NCBI RefSeq assembly: GCF_039822265.1
Contig: NZ_JBAJEX010000001.1
Coordinates: forward strand, 1-64,000
DNA from: Thiobacter sp. AK1
GTDB taxonomy: Bacteria > Pseudomonadota > Gammaproteobacteria > Burkholderiales > Thiobacteraceae
Direction: 5' to 3'
Length of the DNA stretch: 64,000 nt
The translations under genes were made by a program, and so were the position numbers. Each line of letters starts with the position of its first letter. The stretch's first letter is position 1. Below are positions 1-10,943 of the stretch, one piece after another. The notes beneath the pieces were generated by a model that worked only from the letters and a program-made list of their open reading frames with translations, had not been told where the DNA came from and did no database searches.

Positions 1-158
1 ATGAGCGCGGCTGGGTTGCCGCCGCTCTCCCGCAAGGCCTTCTTCCAGCGGTAGAGGGTTCTGCGGGAGACGCCGAACGCATCCATCGTGGCGGCCAAGC
101 CGTGTTTGTCGAAGAATTGGAGAATCTCGAGTCGTTCCTGGGCATCTTTCGGTGTCAT
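1..158 (-). CDS. Transposase N-terminal fragment (helix-turn-helix), cut by the window edge
   Basis: The minus strand reads from an ATG at 158 to the window edge as about 52 residues without a stop. The peptide starts MTPKDAQERLEILQFFDKHG and continues with a helix-turn-helix segment containing GVSRRTLYRWKKAL and a GGNPAAL tail. This pattern is typical of the N-terminal DNA-binding domain of integrase-core (DDE) transposases of the IS481/IS3-like kind. The catalytic part would lie outside the window, so it cannot be said whether the element is intact. The family assignment is from memory of similar proteins. An unrelated HTH protein is possible but less likely. Confidence 0.6.
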   Translation of the reverse strand, partial: MTPKDAQERLEILQFFDKHGLAATMDAFGVSRRTLYRWKKALRESGGNPAAL

Positions 159-459
159 CCCCCAAAGATGCCCCAATCCGGCTACCCGGTAAAACCCCCT
201 AATCCTGTACCCAATGTGCTGCACTTGCATGGCATTCCTCCGTCATCGAAGGCGTGCCAAAGGTTTCTGAACTTATGCATAACACCGCGTCGCTTCGACC
301 CATTGGGGCTCACGAGAATACGTGACACGCGACGCCATCGGACCGCCACTCCTGCGCGGGCGCTCGTGGCGTATTCGTGGCCGTCTTCCTGGGTTGCCGC
401 TTGCGCGAGGACGTTGCGAACCGGTCACAAACTTACGTAATTCTCGATGGAACGGCACC
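159..459. other. Intergenic region between transposase fragment and AsmA-like gene
   Basis: About 300 bases without a convincing gene. It should hold the right-hand end of the insertion sequence and the promoter of the AsmA-like gene. I could not identify a terminal inverted repeat because the other end is outside the window. An open frame from 322 runs into the AsmA gene, but its first 46 residues (Arg- and Gly-rich) do not look like protein. Confidence 0.4.
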
Positions 460-1770
460 ATGAAAGCCATCAAAACGCTGGCTATCACAATCATCCTGTT
501 GCTGGCGCTCGCCTTGTCGTTGCCAGTCCTGATTCCCCTCGAACGCTATATTCCGCGGCTAGCGAGTGTGGCCGCAGAGAAACTGGGTGAGCCGGTTGCC
601 ATCGGTCGTCTGGGCTTGCGGTTGTTACCGCTGCCAGTGGTGACTTTGGAAGACATTCGTATCGGGCCGCAGGAGGACGTGCGCGTCGGCACGGTGCGCG
701 TGTATCCGGACCTATGGAGCCTGGCGGCGCCCGTGAAAGTGTTGCGGCGGGTGGAGGCGGATGGCGTGACGCTGGATGCACCCCTTGCCGAGCGGCTGAT
801 GCGCTGGTCGCGGGAAACGGCAGGGCCAAAGACCGTTTTCGTGCGCGAGGTTGAGCTACACAACGTGAGACTGGTCTTCGGCGATTTCCAGTGGGGCCCG
901 TTGCGGGCAGACTTGGGTCTCGATTTGCAAGGGCTGCGGCGGGTGGACGCGGGCACGGAAGATGGGAGCCTGCGTGTGAACCTGGTGCCGGAAGGCGAGC
1001 AGTATGCGTTGACGCTCACGGCGTACAACTGGACGCTGCCGGTGAGGCCAGCACTCCGTTTCGACCAGCTGCGAGGGCAGGGTAAACTGGATGCCACGCA
1101 ACTCGTGCTGCCAGAACTGGAGGGCCGGCTCTATGGGGGTACACTGCGTGCCGCCTCGAGGATCGGCTGGGAGGACGGCATCCGCAGCGAGGGTGAGGCG
1201 CGCACGGCAGGCGTGGAGATCGAGCCCATCGCGCGCCTGCTGGGTCAGGTTGCCGCGGTGAGTGGTCAATTGTACGCCGCGGGACGTTACCGTCTGGGGG
1301 CAAAGGAGGCGGCGCAGCTTGCCGAGAGTCTACGCGCCACGTTCCACTTCGAGGTAAAAAAGGGCGTGCTTTATAACTTCGATTTGGCCGGGGCGGTGCG
1401 TTCCCTGGCGCGTGAAGGCACGCGCGGAGGCCAGACGAGTTTCACCGAACTGTCGGGCACGGTGCATCTGGTGGGTAAGGCCATTGAGCTGCGCGACATC
1501 AAGGTGGCCTCGGGGCTGCTCGCGGCCGATGGCAACGTGGACATCGCTGCCAATCGCAATCTGTCCGGGCGGCTCTACGTTAAGATGAAGGGGACGGCCG
1601 GTCTGGTGAGCGTGCCGCTGGAGCTGGCTGGCACGCTGCGCGAACCTGTCTTGTTCCCCAACCGGGCTGCCCTGGCCGGCGCGGTGGTGGGCACAGGCCT
1701 GATGGGACCGGGTCTTGGCACCACGGTGGGTGCCAAAGCCGGCGCGGCGCTGGACAGATTGTTCCGGTGA
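460..1770 (+). CDS. AsmA-like outer-membrane biogenesis / lipid-transport protein
   Basis: A 436-residue protein that begins with a hydrophobic anchor (about residues 4-24, KTLAITIILLLALALSLPVL), so it is probably an inner-membrane protein with a large periplasmic domain. Beta-rich repeats follow. The second half (about 280-420) has the AsmA C-terminal pattern: ELSGTVHLVGKAIEL, GLLAADGNVDIA, LELAGTLREP, then a Gly/Ala-rich end. AsmA-family proteins (AsmA, TamB, YhdP relatives) are bridge-like proteins linked to phospholipid transport and outer-membrane assembly; that role is inferred. I chose the ATG at 460 because the anchor starts there and the upstream in-frame extension is compositionally unlike protein. 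It stands alone and is convergent with the aminotransferase gene. Confidence 0.72.
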   Translation: MKAIKTLAITIILLLALALSLPVLIPLERYIPRLASVAAEKLGEPVAIGRLGLRLLPLPVVTLEDIRIGPQEDVRVGTVRVYPDLWSLAAPVKVLRRVEADGVTLDAPLAERLMRWSRETAGPKTVFVREVELHNVRLVFGDFQWGPLRADLGLDLQGLRRVDAGTEDGSLRVNLVPEGEQYALTLTAYNWTLPVRPALRFDQLRGQGKLDATQLVLPELEGRLYGGTLRAASRIGWEDGIRSEGEARTAGVEIEPIARLLGQVAAVSGQLYAAGRYRLGAKEAAQLAESLRATFHFEVKKGVLYNFDLAGAVRSLAREGTRGGQTSFTELSGTVHLVGKAIELRDIKVASGLLAADGNVDIAANRNLSGRLYVKMKGTAGLVSVPLELAGTLREPVLFPNRAALAGAVVGTGLMGPGLGTTVGAKAGAALDRLFR

Positions 1771-1835
1771 GCGCGGCACCACCTGCGTGCCAAGCAAGCG
1801 ATCGACCGAATGCCTGCCTGGATTTGTCTGAGCCT

Positions 1836-3029
1836 TCAGGCCAGCGCATGCTGCATGCGCGCCAAGGCCTGTTGCAGATTCTGCATCGAGGTGGCGAAGG
1901 AGAGGCGGATATAGCCCTCTAGTCCGAAGGCCGAGCCCGGTACCACCGCCACGCCGGCCTTTTCCAGGAGATAGTTGCTGAGGGCGATGTCGGTCGCTTC
2001 GGGGATCGCCCCCTTGCCGTACAGGCCACAAATTGCCTCGCGCACGTCCGGGAAGGCATAGAAGGCACCACCCGCGGGCAGACATTTCACCCCCGGGATA
2101 CGGTTGAGCTGCTCCACCACGAAGGCATGCCGTTCGCGGAAGGCCGCAACCATGGGCGTGATGCAGGTCTGGTCCCCGTTCAACGCCGCTTCCGCTGCCA
2201 CCTGGGAGATGGAAGTGGGATTGGACGTGCTCTGTGACTGCACGTTGGTCATCGCGGTGATGATAGCCTCCGGCCCCGCCGCGTAGCCGATGCGCCAGCC
2301 GGTCATGGCATAGGCTTTGGACACACCGTTGAGCACCACGGTGCGGTCATAGAGTTCGGGGCAGGCATTGAGGATGTTCACGAAGGGGGCATCGGTGAGG
2401 CGGATGTGCTCGTACATATCGTCAGTGGCGATGAGCACCCGCGGATGGGCCTTGAGCACGGCACCCAGGTCCGCCAGTTCTTCAAGGCTGTACACGGCGC
2501 CGCTGGGGTTACTGGGGCTATTGATGACCACCAGCTTGGTACGCGGGGTGAGGGCGGCTTCCAGTTGCGCGGGTGTGATCTTGTAGCCCTGTTCGATGCC
2601 CGCCGGCACAAACACGGGCTTGCCGTCAGCGAGCAGCACGATGTCCGGATAGGACACCCAGTAGGGTGCGGGAATCACCACTTCATCGCCGGGATCCACC
2701 ACCGCCTGCACCAGGTTGTAAAAGCTCTGTTTGCCCCCACATGAGACGAGGATCTGGCGTGGCGTGTAGTCCAAGCCATTGTCACGCCGGAACTTGCCGA
2801 TGATGGCCTGCTTGAGCGAGGGGGTACCGTCCACCGCCGTGTATTTGGTGAACCCCTTGCGGATGGCTTCGATGGCTGCGGCCTTGATGTGGTCTGGCGT
2901 GTCGAAGTCGGGTTCGCCCGCGCCGAGGCCGATGATGTCCTTGCCTTGCGCCTTGAGGCTGGCGGCCAGAGCCGTCACGGCAAGGGTGGGTGAGGGCTTG
3001 ATGGCCTGTACGCGTCTGGAGAGTTCCAC
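1836..3029 (-). CDS. aspC: Aspartate aminotransferase (PLP-dependent, class I, subgroup I-gamma type)
   Basis: A 397-residue cytoplasmic enzyme expected to transfer the amino group between aspartate and 2-oxoglutarate. The fold-type I aminotransferase signatures are in order: GLGAGEPDFDTP (residues 34-45), NSPSNPSG with the substrate-carboxylate/PLP Asn near 174, TDDMYEH near 202, the Schiff-base lysine K238 in NGVSKAYAMTGWRIGY, and a C-terminal IRLSFA arginine. The GTG at 3029 is preferred because MELSRRVQAIKPSPT matches the usual family N-terminus and a GGTGG sequence lies a few bases upstream. Longer in-frame starts would add 49 residues that overlap uvrB. A related substrate (for example prephenate or another amino acid) cannot be excluded. 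Confidence 0.88.
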   Translation of the reverse strand: MELSRRVQAIKPSPTLAVTALAASLKAQGKDIIGLGAGEPDFDTPDHIKAAAIEAIRKGFTKYTAVDGTPSLKQAIIGKFRRDNGLDYTPRQILVSCGGKQSFYNLVQAVVDPGDEVVIPAPYWVSYPDIVLLADGKPVFVPAGIEQGYKITPAQLEAALTPRTKLVVINSPSNPSGAVYSLEELADLGAVLKAHPRVLIATDDMYEHIRLTDAPFVNILNACPELYDRTVVLNGVSKAYAMTGWRIGYAAGPEAIITAMTNVQSQSTSNPTSISQVAAEAALNGDQTCITPMVAAFRERHAFVVEQLNRIPGVKCLPAGGAFYAFPDVREAICGLYGKGAIPEATDIALSNYLLEKAGVAVVPGSAFGLEGYIRLSFATSMQNLQQALARMQHALA

Positions 3030-3156
3030 TTGGGTTCCACCGGGGTCGAGAGGGAATTCTTGAAGTCGGAGATGGTTGGGCGCTCCCACCCCAAAGCAGG
3101 GGCGGAAACGGCCGCATGCTAGAATCCAACGCTTTGCAAAAACCGCGATTTTACCC

Positions 3157-5176
<2,020 letters not shown>

Positions 5177-5190
<14 letters not shown>

Positions 5191-5662
5191 GGTGCTGTTC
5201 GTGTGCATGGGCAACATTTGTCGCTCCCCCACGGCGGAAGCAGTGTTCCGCGCCCACCTGGAACAAGCGGGCCTGCACCGCCACGTGGAAGTCGATTCGG
5301 CAGGCACCCACGCCTACCACGTGGGCGAACCGCCGGATGCGCGTGCCCAGCAGGCGGGCCTGAAGCGAGGCTACCGCATGGCCCATTTGCGCGGGCGGCA
5401 GGTGAACCGCCGGGATTTCGAGGAATTCGACTACGTGCTAGCCATGGACATGGACAACCTCACCCGCTTGCAACAGCAGTGTCCACAGGAGCACGCCCAC
5501 AAGCTCTCCCTGTTCATGGAGCACGCACGCAACTTCGTGGAACGCGAAGTGCCGGACCCTTACTACGGCGGGCCCGCAGGCTTCGAACGGGTGCTGGACA
5601 TGGTGGAAGACGCAAGCCAAGGCCTGATTGCACACATCCGCCGGCGGCACTTCTCCGGCTGA
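5177..5662 (+). CDS. Low-molecular-weight protein-tyrosine phosphatase (arsenate-reductase fold)
   Basis: A 161-residue cytoplasmic phosphatase. The P-loop C-X5-R-S is complete ([11 protein letters not shown], with nucleophile C10 and R16), and the general acid is D127 in VPDPYYGG. The length matches the family. The gene starts inside the end of uvrB (14-base overlap), so translation is probably coupled to uvrB. In other bacteria such enzymes act on tyrosine kinases for capsule or exopolysaccharide; no kinase is in this window, so the substrate is unknown. Confidence 0.92.
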
Positions 5663-5746
5663 GCGCCGGGGCTGTGGCGAGGCACGGCTTGGACTGTGGC
5701 TTGCTGCGCCGCTGCCAGAAAGCGCCTCGCCATGGGCAACGCCCCC

Positions 5747-5782
5747 AAGAAAAACGCCGTGCCTCGGAAAGGCACGGCGTTT
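5747..5782 (-). terminator. Intrinsic terminator of rne (possibly bidirectional)
   Basis: An inverted repeat forms a long GC-rich stem (AACGCCGTGCC pairing with GGCACGGCGTT) with a short loop. Read on the minus strand, it is followed by TTTTTCTT, so it should end rne transcription. On the plus strand only TTT follows, so it is a weaker terminator for uvrB and the phosphatase gene. It lies between the two convergent units. Confidence 0.8.
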
Positions 5783-5800
5783 GGTCGGGCCGACAGCCCC

Positions 5801-8353
5801 TCAGGCGTCGCGTCGGGTTTCCACCTGTTGCAGCGGCTCATCGCTCACCGGAAGCACCTGCTGGGCCCAGGCCGGCTTGGGTCGCGGGCCGCGCGGCTTG
5901 GGGGCTTCCTCGCTCCGTTCCGCCTGGATGGCGGCGAGGGCCTCGGGACGGGTCTCGATGAGGACGAGCCCCGCCGCTGCCAGGTCCACCGCCACGGGGG
6001 CCGGCTGCTCCACCTTCACCGGTGCGGGCGCGGGCTTTGCCGGCGCAAAGGGCAGTTCGGTCTGAGTGGCCACGGGCACCGGCGCAGGCGCAGGGACTGC
6101 CGCGGTCTGCGCCTCGGGGGTTACGGCAGCCTTGGTGTGGGCCTCGCGCGCCGCACGCGTCATCGCCGCATCTTCGATGATGGCCTCGATCACGGGCGCC
6201 ACGGCCTCCCGCGGTGCCCGTTCAGGCGCCCGCTCTTGCCGACCGTTGCGTTCCACGCGTTGGCCTTCGGCCGTGCGGCGGGGTCGCGCCTCGACCTCGG
6301 GACGGGTTTCACGGGCCGACGCGCCTTCGCCCGCCTTCGCCTCACGGGCCTCGGTCGCGCCTGCTTCTTCCCGCCGCTCGCCACGCCCACGGCCACGCCG
6401 TCCCCGGCGATTGCCGCGCTCCTGGCCCTCGGCCAAGGCGGCAGCCGGTGGTTGGGCCGCGACCTCAGGCTTCTCGCCGCGTTGGACTTCCGGTCGGGGC
6501 GGCTGCGCCTCGCCGCGCGGCGCCTGGGTCTCGGCACGCGTCTCGCGCCGCTCGCCGCGATGGCGACCGCGGCCGCGCCCCCGACCACGCTCGGTGCGCT
6601 CGCTGCGTCCCACAGGACGGGTTGGCGCAGAAGGGGCAGTCGGCGCTTTCTTCTCGCTCCCGAACAGACCGGCGAACCATCCCGCCACCTTTGACAGCCA
6701 AGCTTCCTTCTTTTCCTCTTTCTCTGGCGTCTTGTCCGGGACCACCGGCGCCGGCTGGGCAGGGGTGATGTCCCGTACCACCGCAACCTGACGCGGTTTG
6801 GGCGGCTCGGCCGCGGTTTCTGGCTCGGCGGCCTCCGCCGGCGCTTCCACCAGCTCGTAGCTGGGGCGGTCGATGGCGGCAACGTCGTCGGCCTTCAGGC
6901 GGGTCACGGTGAAGTGGGGCGTTTGCAGGTGCACATTGGGGATGAGCACCACGCTCACCTTGAAGCGGGCCTCGATTTTCCAGATGTCGGCGCGCTTCTC
7001 GTTGAGCAGGAAGGTGGCCACGTCCACCGGGATCTGGGCATGGACGGCGGCGGTGTGTTCCTTCATCGCCTCTTCCTGGATCAGGCGCAGGATGTGCAGC
7101 GCCGTGGATTCCGCGCCACGGATGTGACCGGTGCCGTTGCAGCGTGGGCAGACCACGTGGCTGGTCTCGCCGAGGGACGGCTGTAGCCGCTGACGGGATA
7201 GCTCCAACAGGCCGAAGCGGGAGATCTTACCCATTTGCACCCGCGCCCGATCCAGGTGCAAGGCGTCAGCCAGACGTTTTTCCACCTCGCGCTGGTTGCG
7301 CTGGCTTTCCATGTCGATGAAGTCGATGACGATCAGGCCGCCCAAGTCGCGCAGGCGCAGTTGGCGGGCGATTTCGTCCGCAGCCTCGAGATTGGTGCGG
7401 AAGGCGGTTTCCTCGATGTCCGCGCCCTTGGTGGCGCGGGCCGAATTGACATCGATGGCGGTGAGCGCCTCGGTGTGGTCGATGACGATGGCGCCGCCGG
7501 AGGGCAGATTCACCGAGCGCGCATAGGCCGACTCGATCTGGTGCTCGATCTGGAAACGGGAAAACAGGGGCACGTCATCCCGGTAGAGCTTGATTTTGTT
7601 GACGTTCTGCGGCATCACGTGGCTCATGAACTGCCGCGCCTGCTCGTAGATGTCTTCGGTGTCGATCAGGATCTCGCCGATGTCCGGCTGGAACAGGTCG
7701 CGGATGGCGCGGATCACCAGGCTACCCTCCTGGTAGATCAGGAAGGCGCCCGACTGGCTCGCCGCGGCCGCCTCGATGGCGCGCCACAGCTGCAGCAGGT
7801 AGTTGAGATCCCACTGCAGTTCTTCCACCGTGCGGCCGATGCCGGCGGTGCGGGCGATGATGCTCATGCCGGGGGGGACGTCCAGCTTGGCCATGGTTTC
7901 CCGCAGCTCGTCGCGATCCTCGCCCTCGATACGACGGGAGACCCCGCCGCCGCGCGGGTTGTTGGGCATGAGGACGAGATAGCGACCGGCCAGGCTGATG
8001 AAGGTGGTGAGCGCCGCGCCCTTGTTGCCGCGCTCATCCTTCTCCACCTGGACGATGAGTTCTTGGCCTTCCTTCACCGCATCCTGGATGCTGGCGCGCC
8101 CCACCGTGGCTCCTTCGCGGAAATAGCTGCGGGCGATTTCCTTGAAGGGCAGGAAGCCATGCCGCTCTGCCCCGTAGTCCACGAAGCAAGCTTCGAGACT
8201 GGGTTCGATGCGGGTGATAACGCCCTTGTAGATGTTGGACTTACGCTGTTCCTTGGCTGAGGATTCGATGTCGAGGTCGATGAGCTTCTGGCCGTCGACA
8301 ATGGCCACACGCAGTTCCTCGGCCTGCGTGGCATTGAACAACATACGTTTCAT
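5801..8353 (-). CDS. rne: Ribonuclease E
   Basis: An 850-residue endoribonuclease that starts mRNA decay and processes rRNA and tRNA precursors. The N-terminal half carries the S1 domain ([23 protein letters not shown]), the 5'-sensor and the DNase I-like domain, with the catalytic acids in [10 protein letters not shown] and VIDFIDMES. The zinc-link [12 protein letters not shown] follows near residue 405. From about residue 550 the sequence becomes low complexity: Pro/Ala stretches alternate with Arg-rich runs ([28 protein letters not shown]). That matches the disordered scaffold that binds RNA and degradosome partners in longer RNase E proteins. The ATG at 8353 gives the canonical [20 protein letters not shown] start. 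It is divergent from rluC, as in enterobacteria. Confidence 0.97.
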   Translation of the reverse strand: MKRMLFNATQAEELRVAIVDGQKLIDLDIESSAKEQRKSNIYKGVITRIEPSLEACFVDYGAERHGFLPFKEIARSYFREGATVGRASIQDAVKEGQELIVQVEKDERGNKGAALTTFISLAGRYLVLMPNNPRGGGVSRRIEGEDRDELRETMAKLDVPPGMSIIARTAGIGRTVEELQWDLNYLLQLWRAIEAAAASQSGAFLIYQEGSLVIRAIRDLFQPDIGEILIDTEDIYEQARQFMSHVMPQNVNKIKLYRDDVPLFSRFQIEHQIESAYARSVNLPSGGAIVIDHTEALTAIDVNSARATKGADIEETAFRTNLEAADEIARQLRLRDLGGLIVIDFIDMESQRNQREVEKRLADALHLDRARVQMGKISRFGLLELSRQRLQPSLGETSHVVCPRCNGTGHIRGAESTALHILRLIQEEAMKEHTAAVHAQIPVDVATFLLNEKRADIWKIEARFKVSVVLIPNVHLQTPHFTVTRLKADDVAAIDRPSYELVEAPAEAAEPETAAEPPKPRQVAVVRDITPAQPAPVVPDKTPEKEEKKEAWLSKVAGWFAGLFGSEKKAPTAPSAPTRPVGRSERTERGRGRGRGRHRGERRETRAETQAPRGEAQPPRPEVQRGEKPEVAAQPPAAALAEGQERGNRRGRRGRGRGERREEAGATEAREAKAGEGASARETRPEVEARPRRTAEGQRVERNGRQERAPERAPREAVAPVIEAIIEDAAMTRAAREAHTKAAVTPEAQTAAVPAPAPVPVATQTELPFAPAKPAPAPVKVEQPAPVAVDLAAAGLVLIETRPEALAAIQAERSEEAPKPRGPRPKPAWAQQVLPVSDEPLQQVETRRDA

Positions 8354-8845
8354 TTTCGTGGTCTCCCGCGCTCAGGACACGGGCAGGCCAGACCGCGCAC
8401 ATCACGGGGATGGGCGATTCCTGGTCAAACGACGGAGAAGAGGGAAGGTCCGGGTTCGTTTAGGGCCATGGAAAAGACTGGTCTGGTGAAAATATCGGCG
8501 ATGGGATGCATCTAGAGGCATCGCCAGCCCGGGGCATGGCCCGAGCTGCTTCACATCGCGAGCGGGGCCCCATGAATGGGGCCCCCAGGCTTCGGGCCGG
8601 CGCGCGGCGCGCGTCGGCGCAATCCCAAGTGCTCTGAGCGCGCAATTCAAGTACTATCGCTGCTTTTGCCGCGGCGGTGAGCGAGATAACCGCCTGCTGT
8701 GCGACGCCGGTCTGGGAGTGCCGGGCGCTTTCACTCAAAGCACGCCGCCAACGCCGTTACGGGGACCGGATCACCCGCCGGACCCGAGGCCCGGAGCCGC
8801 TTTGGCGTCTCCGCAGCCATGGCCGGAAGCGACAGTATATTGAAA
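8354..8845. other. Shared rne / rluC upstream region, structured leader
   Basis: About 490 bases between the divergent starts of rne and rluC, without a credible gene. The middle is unusually rich in GC inverted repeats; the clearest is listed separately, and a second (GCCGGCGCGC with GCGCGTCGGC) lies at about 8596-8617. In E. coli, the long structured 5' leader of rne is the target of RNase E autoregulation. The same role is a reasonable inference here. The 60 bases before rluC become AT-richer (around 8830-8845). Confidence 0.5.
8564..8585 (-). promoter_or_regulatory. Hairpin in the rne leader
   Basis: An exact inverted repeat: GGGGCCCC, six-base loop ATGAAT, GGGGCCCC. No U-tract follows on either strand, so it is not an intrinsic terminator. 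It lies about 210 bases upstream of the rne start codon, where a leader hairpin used for RNase E feedback control would be expected. Function is inferred from position only. Confidence 0.45.
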
Positions 8846-9808
8846 ATGAAAGAGTTAAGCAAAGAAACCGTCACCTGGCTGACAATCGGCGATCAGGCCG
8901 CTGGGCAGCGCATCGATAATTTCCTGTTGCGGGAACTGAAGGGCGTACCGAAAAGCCACATTTACCGGATCCTGCGCAGCGGCGAGGTACGGGTGAACAG
9001 CCGGCGGGTGGAGGCCACCCATCGGCTGGCCGCGGGGGATCGGGTGCGTTTGCCACCCCTGCGTCGGCCGCGCCCCGCCGCCGCCCAACGGACCGGCCGC
9101 TTCGCCGGTCGCGTGCTCTACGAGGACGAGGCGCTGCTGGTAGTGGACAAACCGGCGGGCATCGCGGTGCACGGTGGCAGTGGGGTCTCCTATGGCCTCA
9201 TCGAGCAGCTGCGCCAAGCCCGGCCGGAACTTCGCTTCCTGGAACTCGTGCACCGCCTGGACAAAGAAACCTCGGGCGTGTTGCTGCTCGCCAAGAAGCG
9301 TTCGGCTCTCACCCGATTGCATGCCATGCTGCGCGAGGGGCGGGTGGAAAAGCACTATCTGGCGCTGGTTAAAGGACACTGGCCGCACGCGCGCCAGCAC
9401 GTAAAGCTCGCCTTGCACAAATTTCTCACCGAGACCGGGGAACGGCGGGTGCGCGTGAGCGAGGAGGGCCAGCCAGCCCATACCTTCTTCACCTTGCTGC
9501 GTCGCTGGCAGGATTTCAGCCTGGTCGATGCGGAACTCAAGACCGGGCGCACCCATCAGATCCGTGTCCACTTGGCGCATCTGGGCCATCCCATCGCCGG
9601 CGACGACAAGTACGGGAATTTCGCGCTCAACAAAGAGCTCGCGCGGCGAGGTCTCAGGCGCATGTTCCTCCATGCCAAAAGCCTGGCCTTCGCGCACCCG
9701 CTGACCCAGGACGGGATGGTCTTTGAGGCACCCTTGCCGGTGGAACTCCAGCGCTTCCTCGCCATGTTAGAAGGCACGCACCCGCAAAATCGAGGCGCTG
9801 ATGCGTGA
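8846..9808 (+). CDS. rluC: 23S rRNA pseudouridine synthase RluC
   Basis: A 320-residue RluA-family enzyme that would convert uridines 955, 2504 and 2580 (E. coli numbering) of 23S rRNA to pseudouridine. It has an N-terminal S4 RNA-binding domain (QRIDNFLLRELKGVPKSHIY, then GEVRVNSRR) and the catalytic motif VHRLDKETSG with nucleophile D139. GRTHQIRVH lies in the C-terminal part. The ATG at 8846 gives the length of E. coli RluC. No clear Shine-Dalgarno sequence precedes it; the leader is AT-rich (TATATTGAAA). Its position, divergent from rne, supports RluC over RluD or RluA. Confidence 0.93.
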   Translation: MKELSKETVTWLTIGDQAAGQRIDNFLLRELKGVPKSHIYRILRSGEVRVNSRRVEATHRLAAGDRVRLPPLRRPRPAAAQRTGRFAGRVLYEDEALLVVDKPAGIAVHGGSGVSYGLIEQLRQARPELRFLELVHRLDKETSGVLLLAKKRSALTRLHAMLREGRVEKHYLALVKGHWPHARQHVKLALHKFLTETGERRVRVSEEGQPAHTFFTLLRRWQDFSLVDAELKTGRTHQIRVHLAHLGHPIAGDDKYGNFALNKELARRGLRRMFLHAKSLAFAHPLTQDGMVFEAPLPVELQRFLAMLEGTHPQNRGADA

Positions 9809-9942
9809 TAGGCTGCCTTGGTCCCCGGGCAAGCGGCGCGCCGTGCAAACGGTCGTGAAATATTCTGCTCCCGCCCCCGCGGGCGTGTTGGTCCACGCTT
9901 AGCCTGTGACCCACTCTTGCAACCTTGAGTAGCACGTAAAAG

Positions 9943-10599
9943 ATGGCAAGACGCTTCCACCTCATCGTCTTCGACTGGGACGGCACGCTCATGGATTCGG
10001 CGGGTGTGATCGTCACCTCCATCCAGCGCGCCGCCCAGGATCTGGGGCTTGAGCCCCCGCCGGAAGCAGCCTGCCGCCACATCATCGGCCTGGGCCTCAC
10101 CGAGGCGCTGGCCCAGCTGTTCCCCGCGCTGCCAGAGGCCGAACATCCTCGCCTGGTGACGCGCTACCGCTACCATTACCTGGGTCGGGATGCGCAGATT
10201 CCCCTGTTCGCGGGGGTGGATGCGCTGGTGCGCGAGTTGCATGCGCAGGACTATCTGCTGGGCGTGGCCACGGGAAAAAGCCGCAAGGGGCTGGATCGGG
10301 TTTTGGGCTATACCGGGCTTGGCGCCTATTTCCACGCCACGCGCTGCGCCGACGAGTGTTTTTCCAAACCCCATCCGCAGATGCTGGAGGAATTGATGGG
10401 GCAATTGGGCGTCCGTCCGGAACGGACGCTCATGATTGGAGACACCAGCCATGACCTGCAGATGGCGGCTAATGCGGGCGTGCCGGCGCTTGCCGTCAGT
10501 TACGGCGCCCACCGGCGCGAGGATCTGCTGGCCCACGGGCCGCTGGCTTGCGTGAACAGTGTAGAGGAGCTTAGGACATGGCTGATGACCTGCGCCTGA
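9943..10599 (+). CDS. HAD-superfamily phosphatase (phosphoglycolate-phosphatase-like)
   Basis: A 218-residue HAD subfamily IA hydrolase. Motif I is VFDWDGTLMDS with nucleophile D11 and acid D13; motif II is the Thr in GVATGKS; motif III is the Lys in CFSKPHP; motif IV is MIGDTSHD. The cap domain and length fit phosphoglycolate phosphatase (Gph) or a pyrophosphatase/nucleotidase relative; the substrate cannot be read from sequence. It opens an overlapping set with the Rieske gene (22-base overlap), sppA and rof, a linkage I recall in many betaproteobacteria. Confidence 0.85.
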   Translation: MARRFHLIVFDWDGTLMDSAGVIVTSIQRAAQDLGLEPPPEAACRHIIGLGLTEALAQLFPALPEAEHPRLVTRYRYHYLGRDAQIPLFAGVDALVRELHAQDYLLGVATGKSRKGLDRVLGYTGLGAYFHATRCADECFSKPHPQMLEELMGQLGVRPERTLMIGDTSHDLQMAANAGVPALAVSYGAHRREDLLAHGPLACVNSVEELRTWLMTCA

Positions 10600-10943
10600 T
10601 CTGTGCCAGCGACGAGCTGGAGGAAGGTGGGCGCGGCGTGCGCTTCGCCATCCTGCACGAGGGCGCGCTCAAGCCAGCCTTCGCGGTGCGCTTCGAGGGT
10701 CTTGCTCGCGCCTACCTCAACCAGTGCGCCCACGTGCCGGTGGAGCTCGATTTCCGGGAAGGGGAATTTTTCGACGACTCGGGCCTCTACCTGATTTGCT
10801 CCACCCATGGCGCCCTCTACGCGCCCGAGTCCGGTGCCTGCTTGGGCGGGCCTTGCAATGGCAAGGCACTCACGCCCCTGCAAGTGGTGGAAATGGATGG
10901 ACATGTTTATGTGAGGGAGGAGACTGGCCATGGCGGAAGGTGA
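10578..10943 (+). CDS. Small soluble Rieske [2Fe-2S] protein
   Basis: A 121-residue protein made of one Rieske domain. Cluster ligands are C50 and H52 (NQCAHVPVEL) and C74 and H77 (ICSTHGALYAP), followed by the family Gly-rich stretch GACLGGPC. No signal peptide or membrane segment is present, so it should be cytoplasmic, unlike the cytochrome bc1 Rieske protein. It resembles ferredoxin-type Rieske proteins or the small subunits paired with reductases, but no partner oxygenase or reductase is next to it. It overlaps the HAD gene by 22 bases and sppA by 14 bases, so the three are translated from one message. The redox partner is unknown. Confidence 0.88.
   Translation: MADDLRLICASDELEEGGRGVRFAILHEGALKPAFAVRFEGLARAYLNQCAHVPVELDFREGEFFDDSGLYLICSTHGALYAPESGACLGGPCNGKALTPLQVVEMDGHVYVREETGHGGR

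Noticed and set aside
322-459. In-frame N-terminal extension of the AsmA-like protein
   Set aside because: The 46 extra residues are Arg/Gly-rich and unlike the family; the hydrophobic anchor begins at the ATG at 460.
3076-3156. Longer uvrB start (TTG at 3076)
   Set aside because: The extra 27 residues are not UvrB-like and would lie upstream of the -10-like TAGAAT at 3120-3125.
5628-6800. Long open frames opposite the rne tail
   Set aside because: They are Arg/Gly/Ala-rich shadows of the low-complexity, GC-rich RNase E C-terminus on the other strand.
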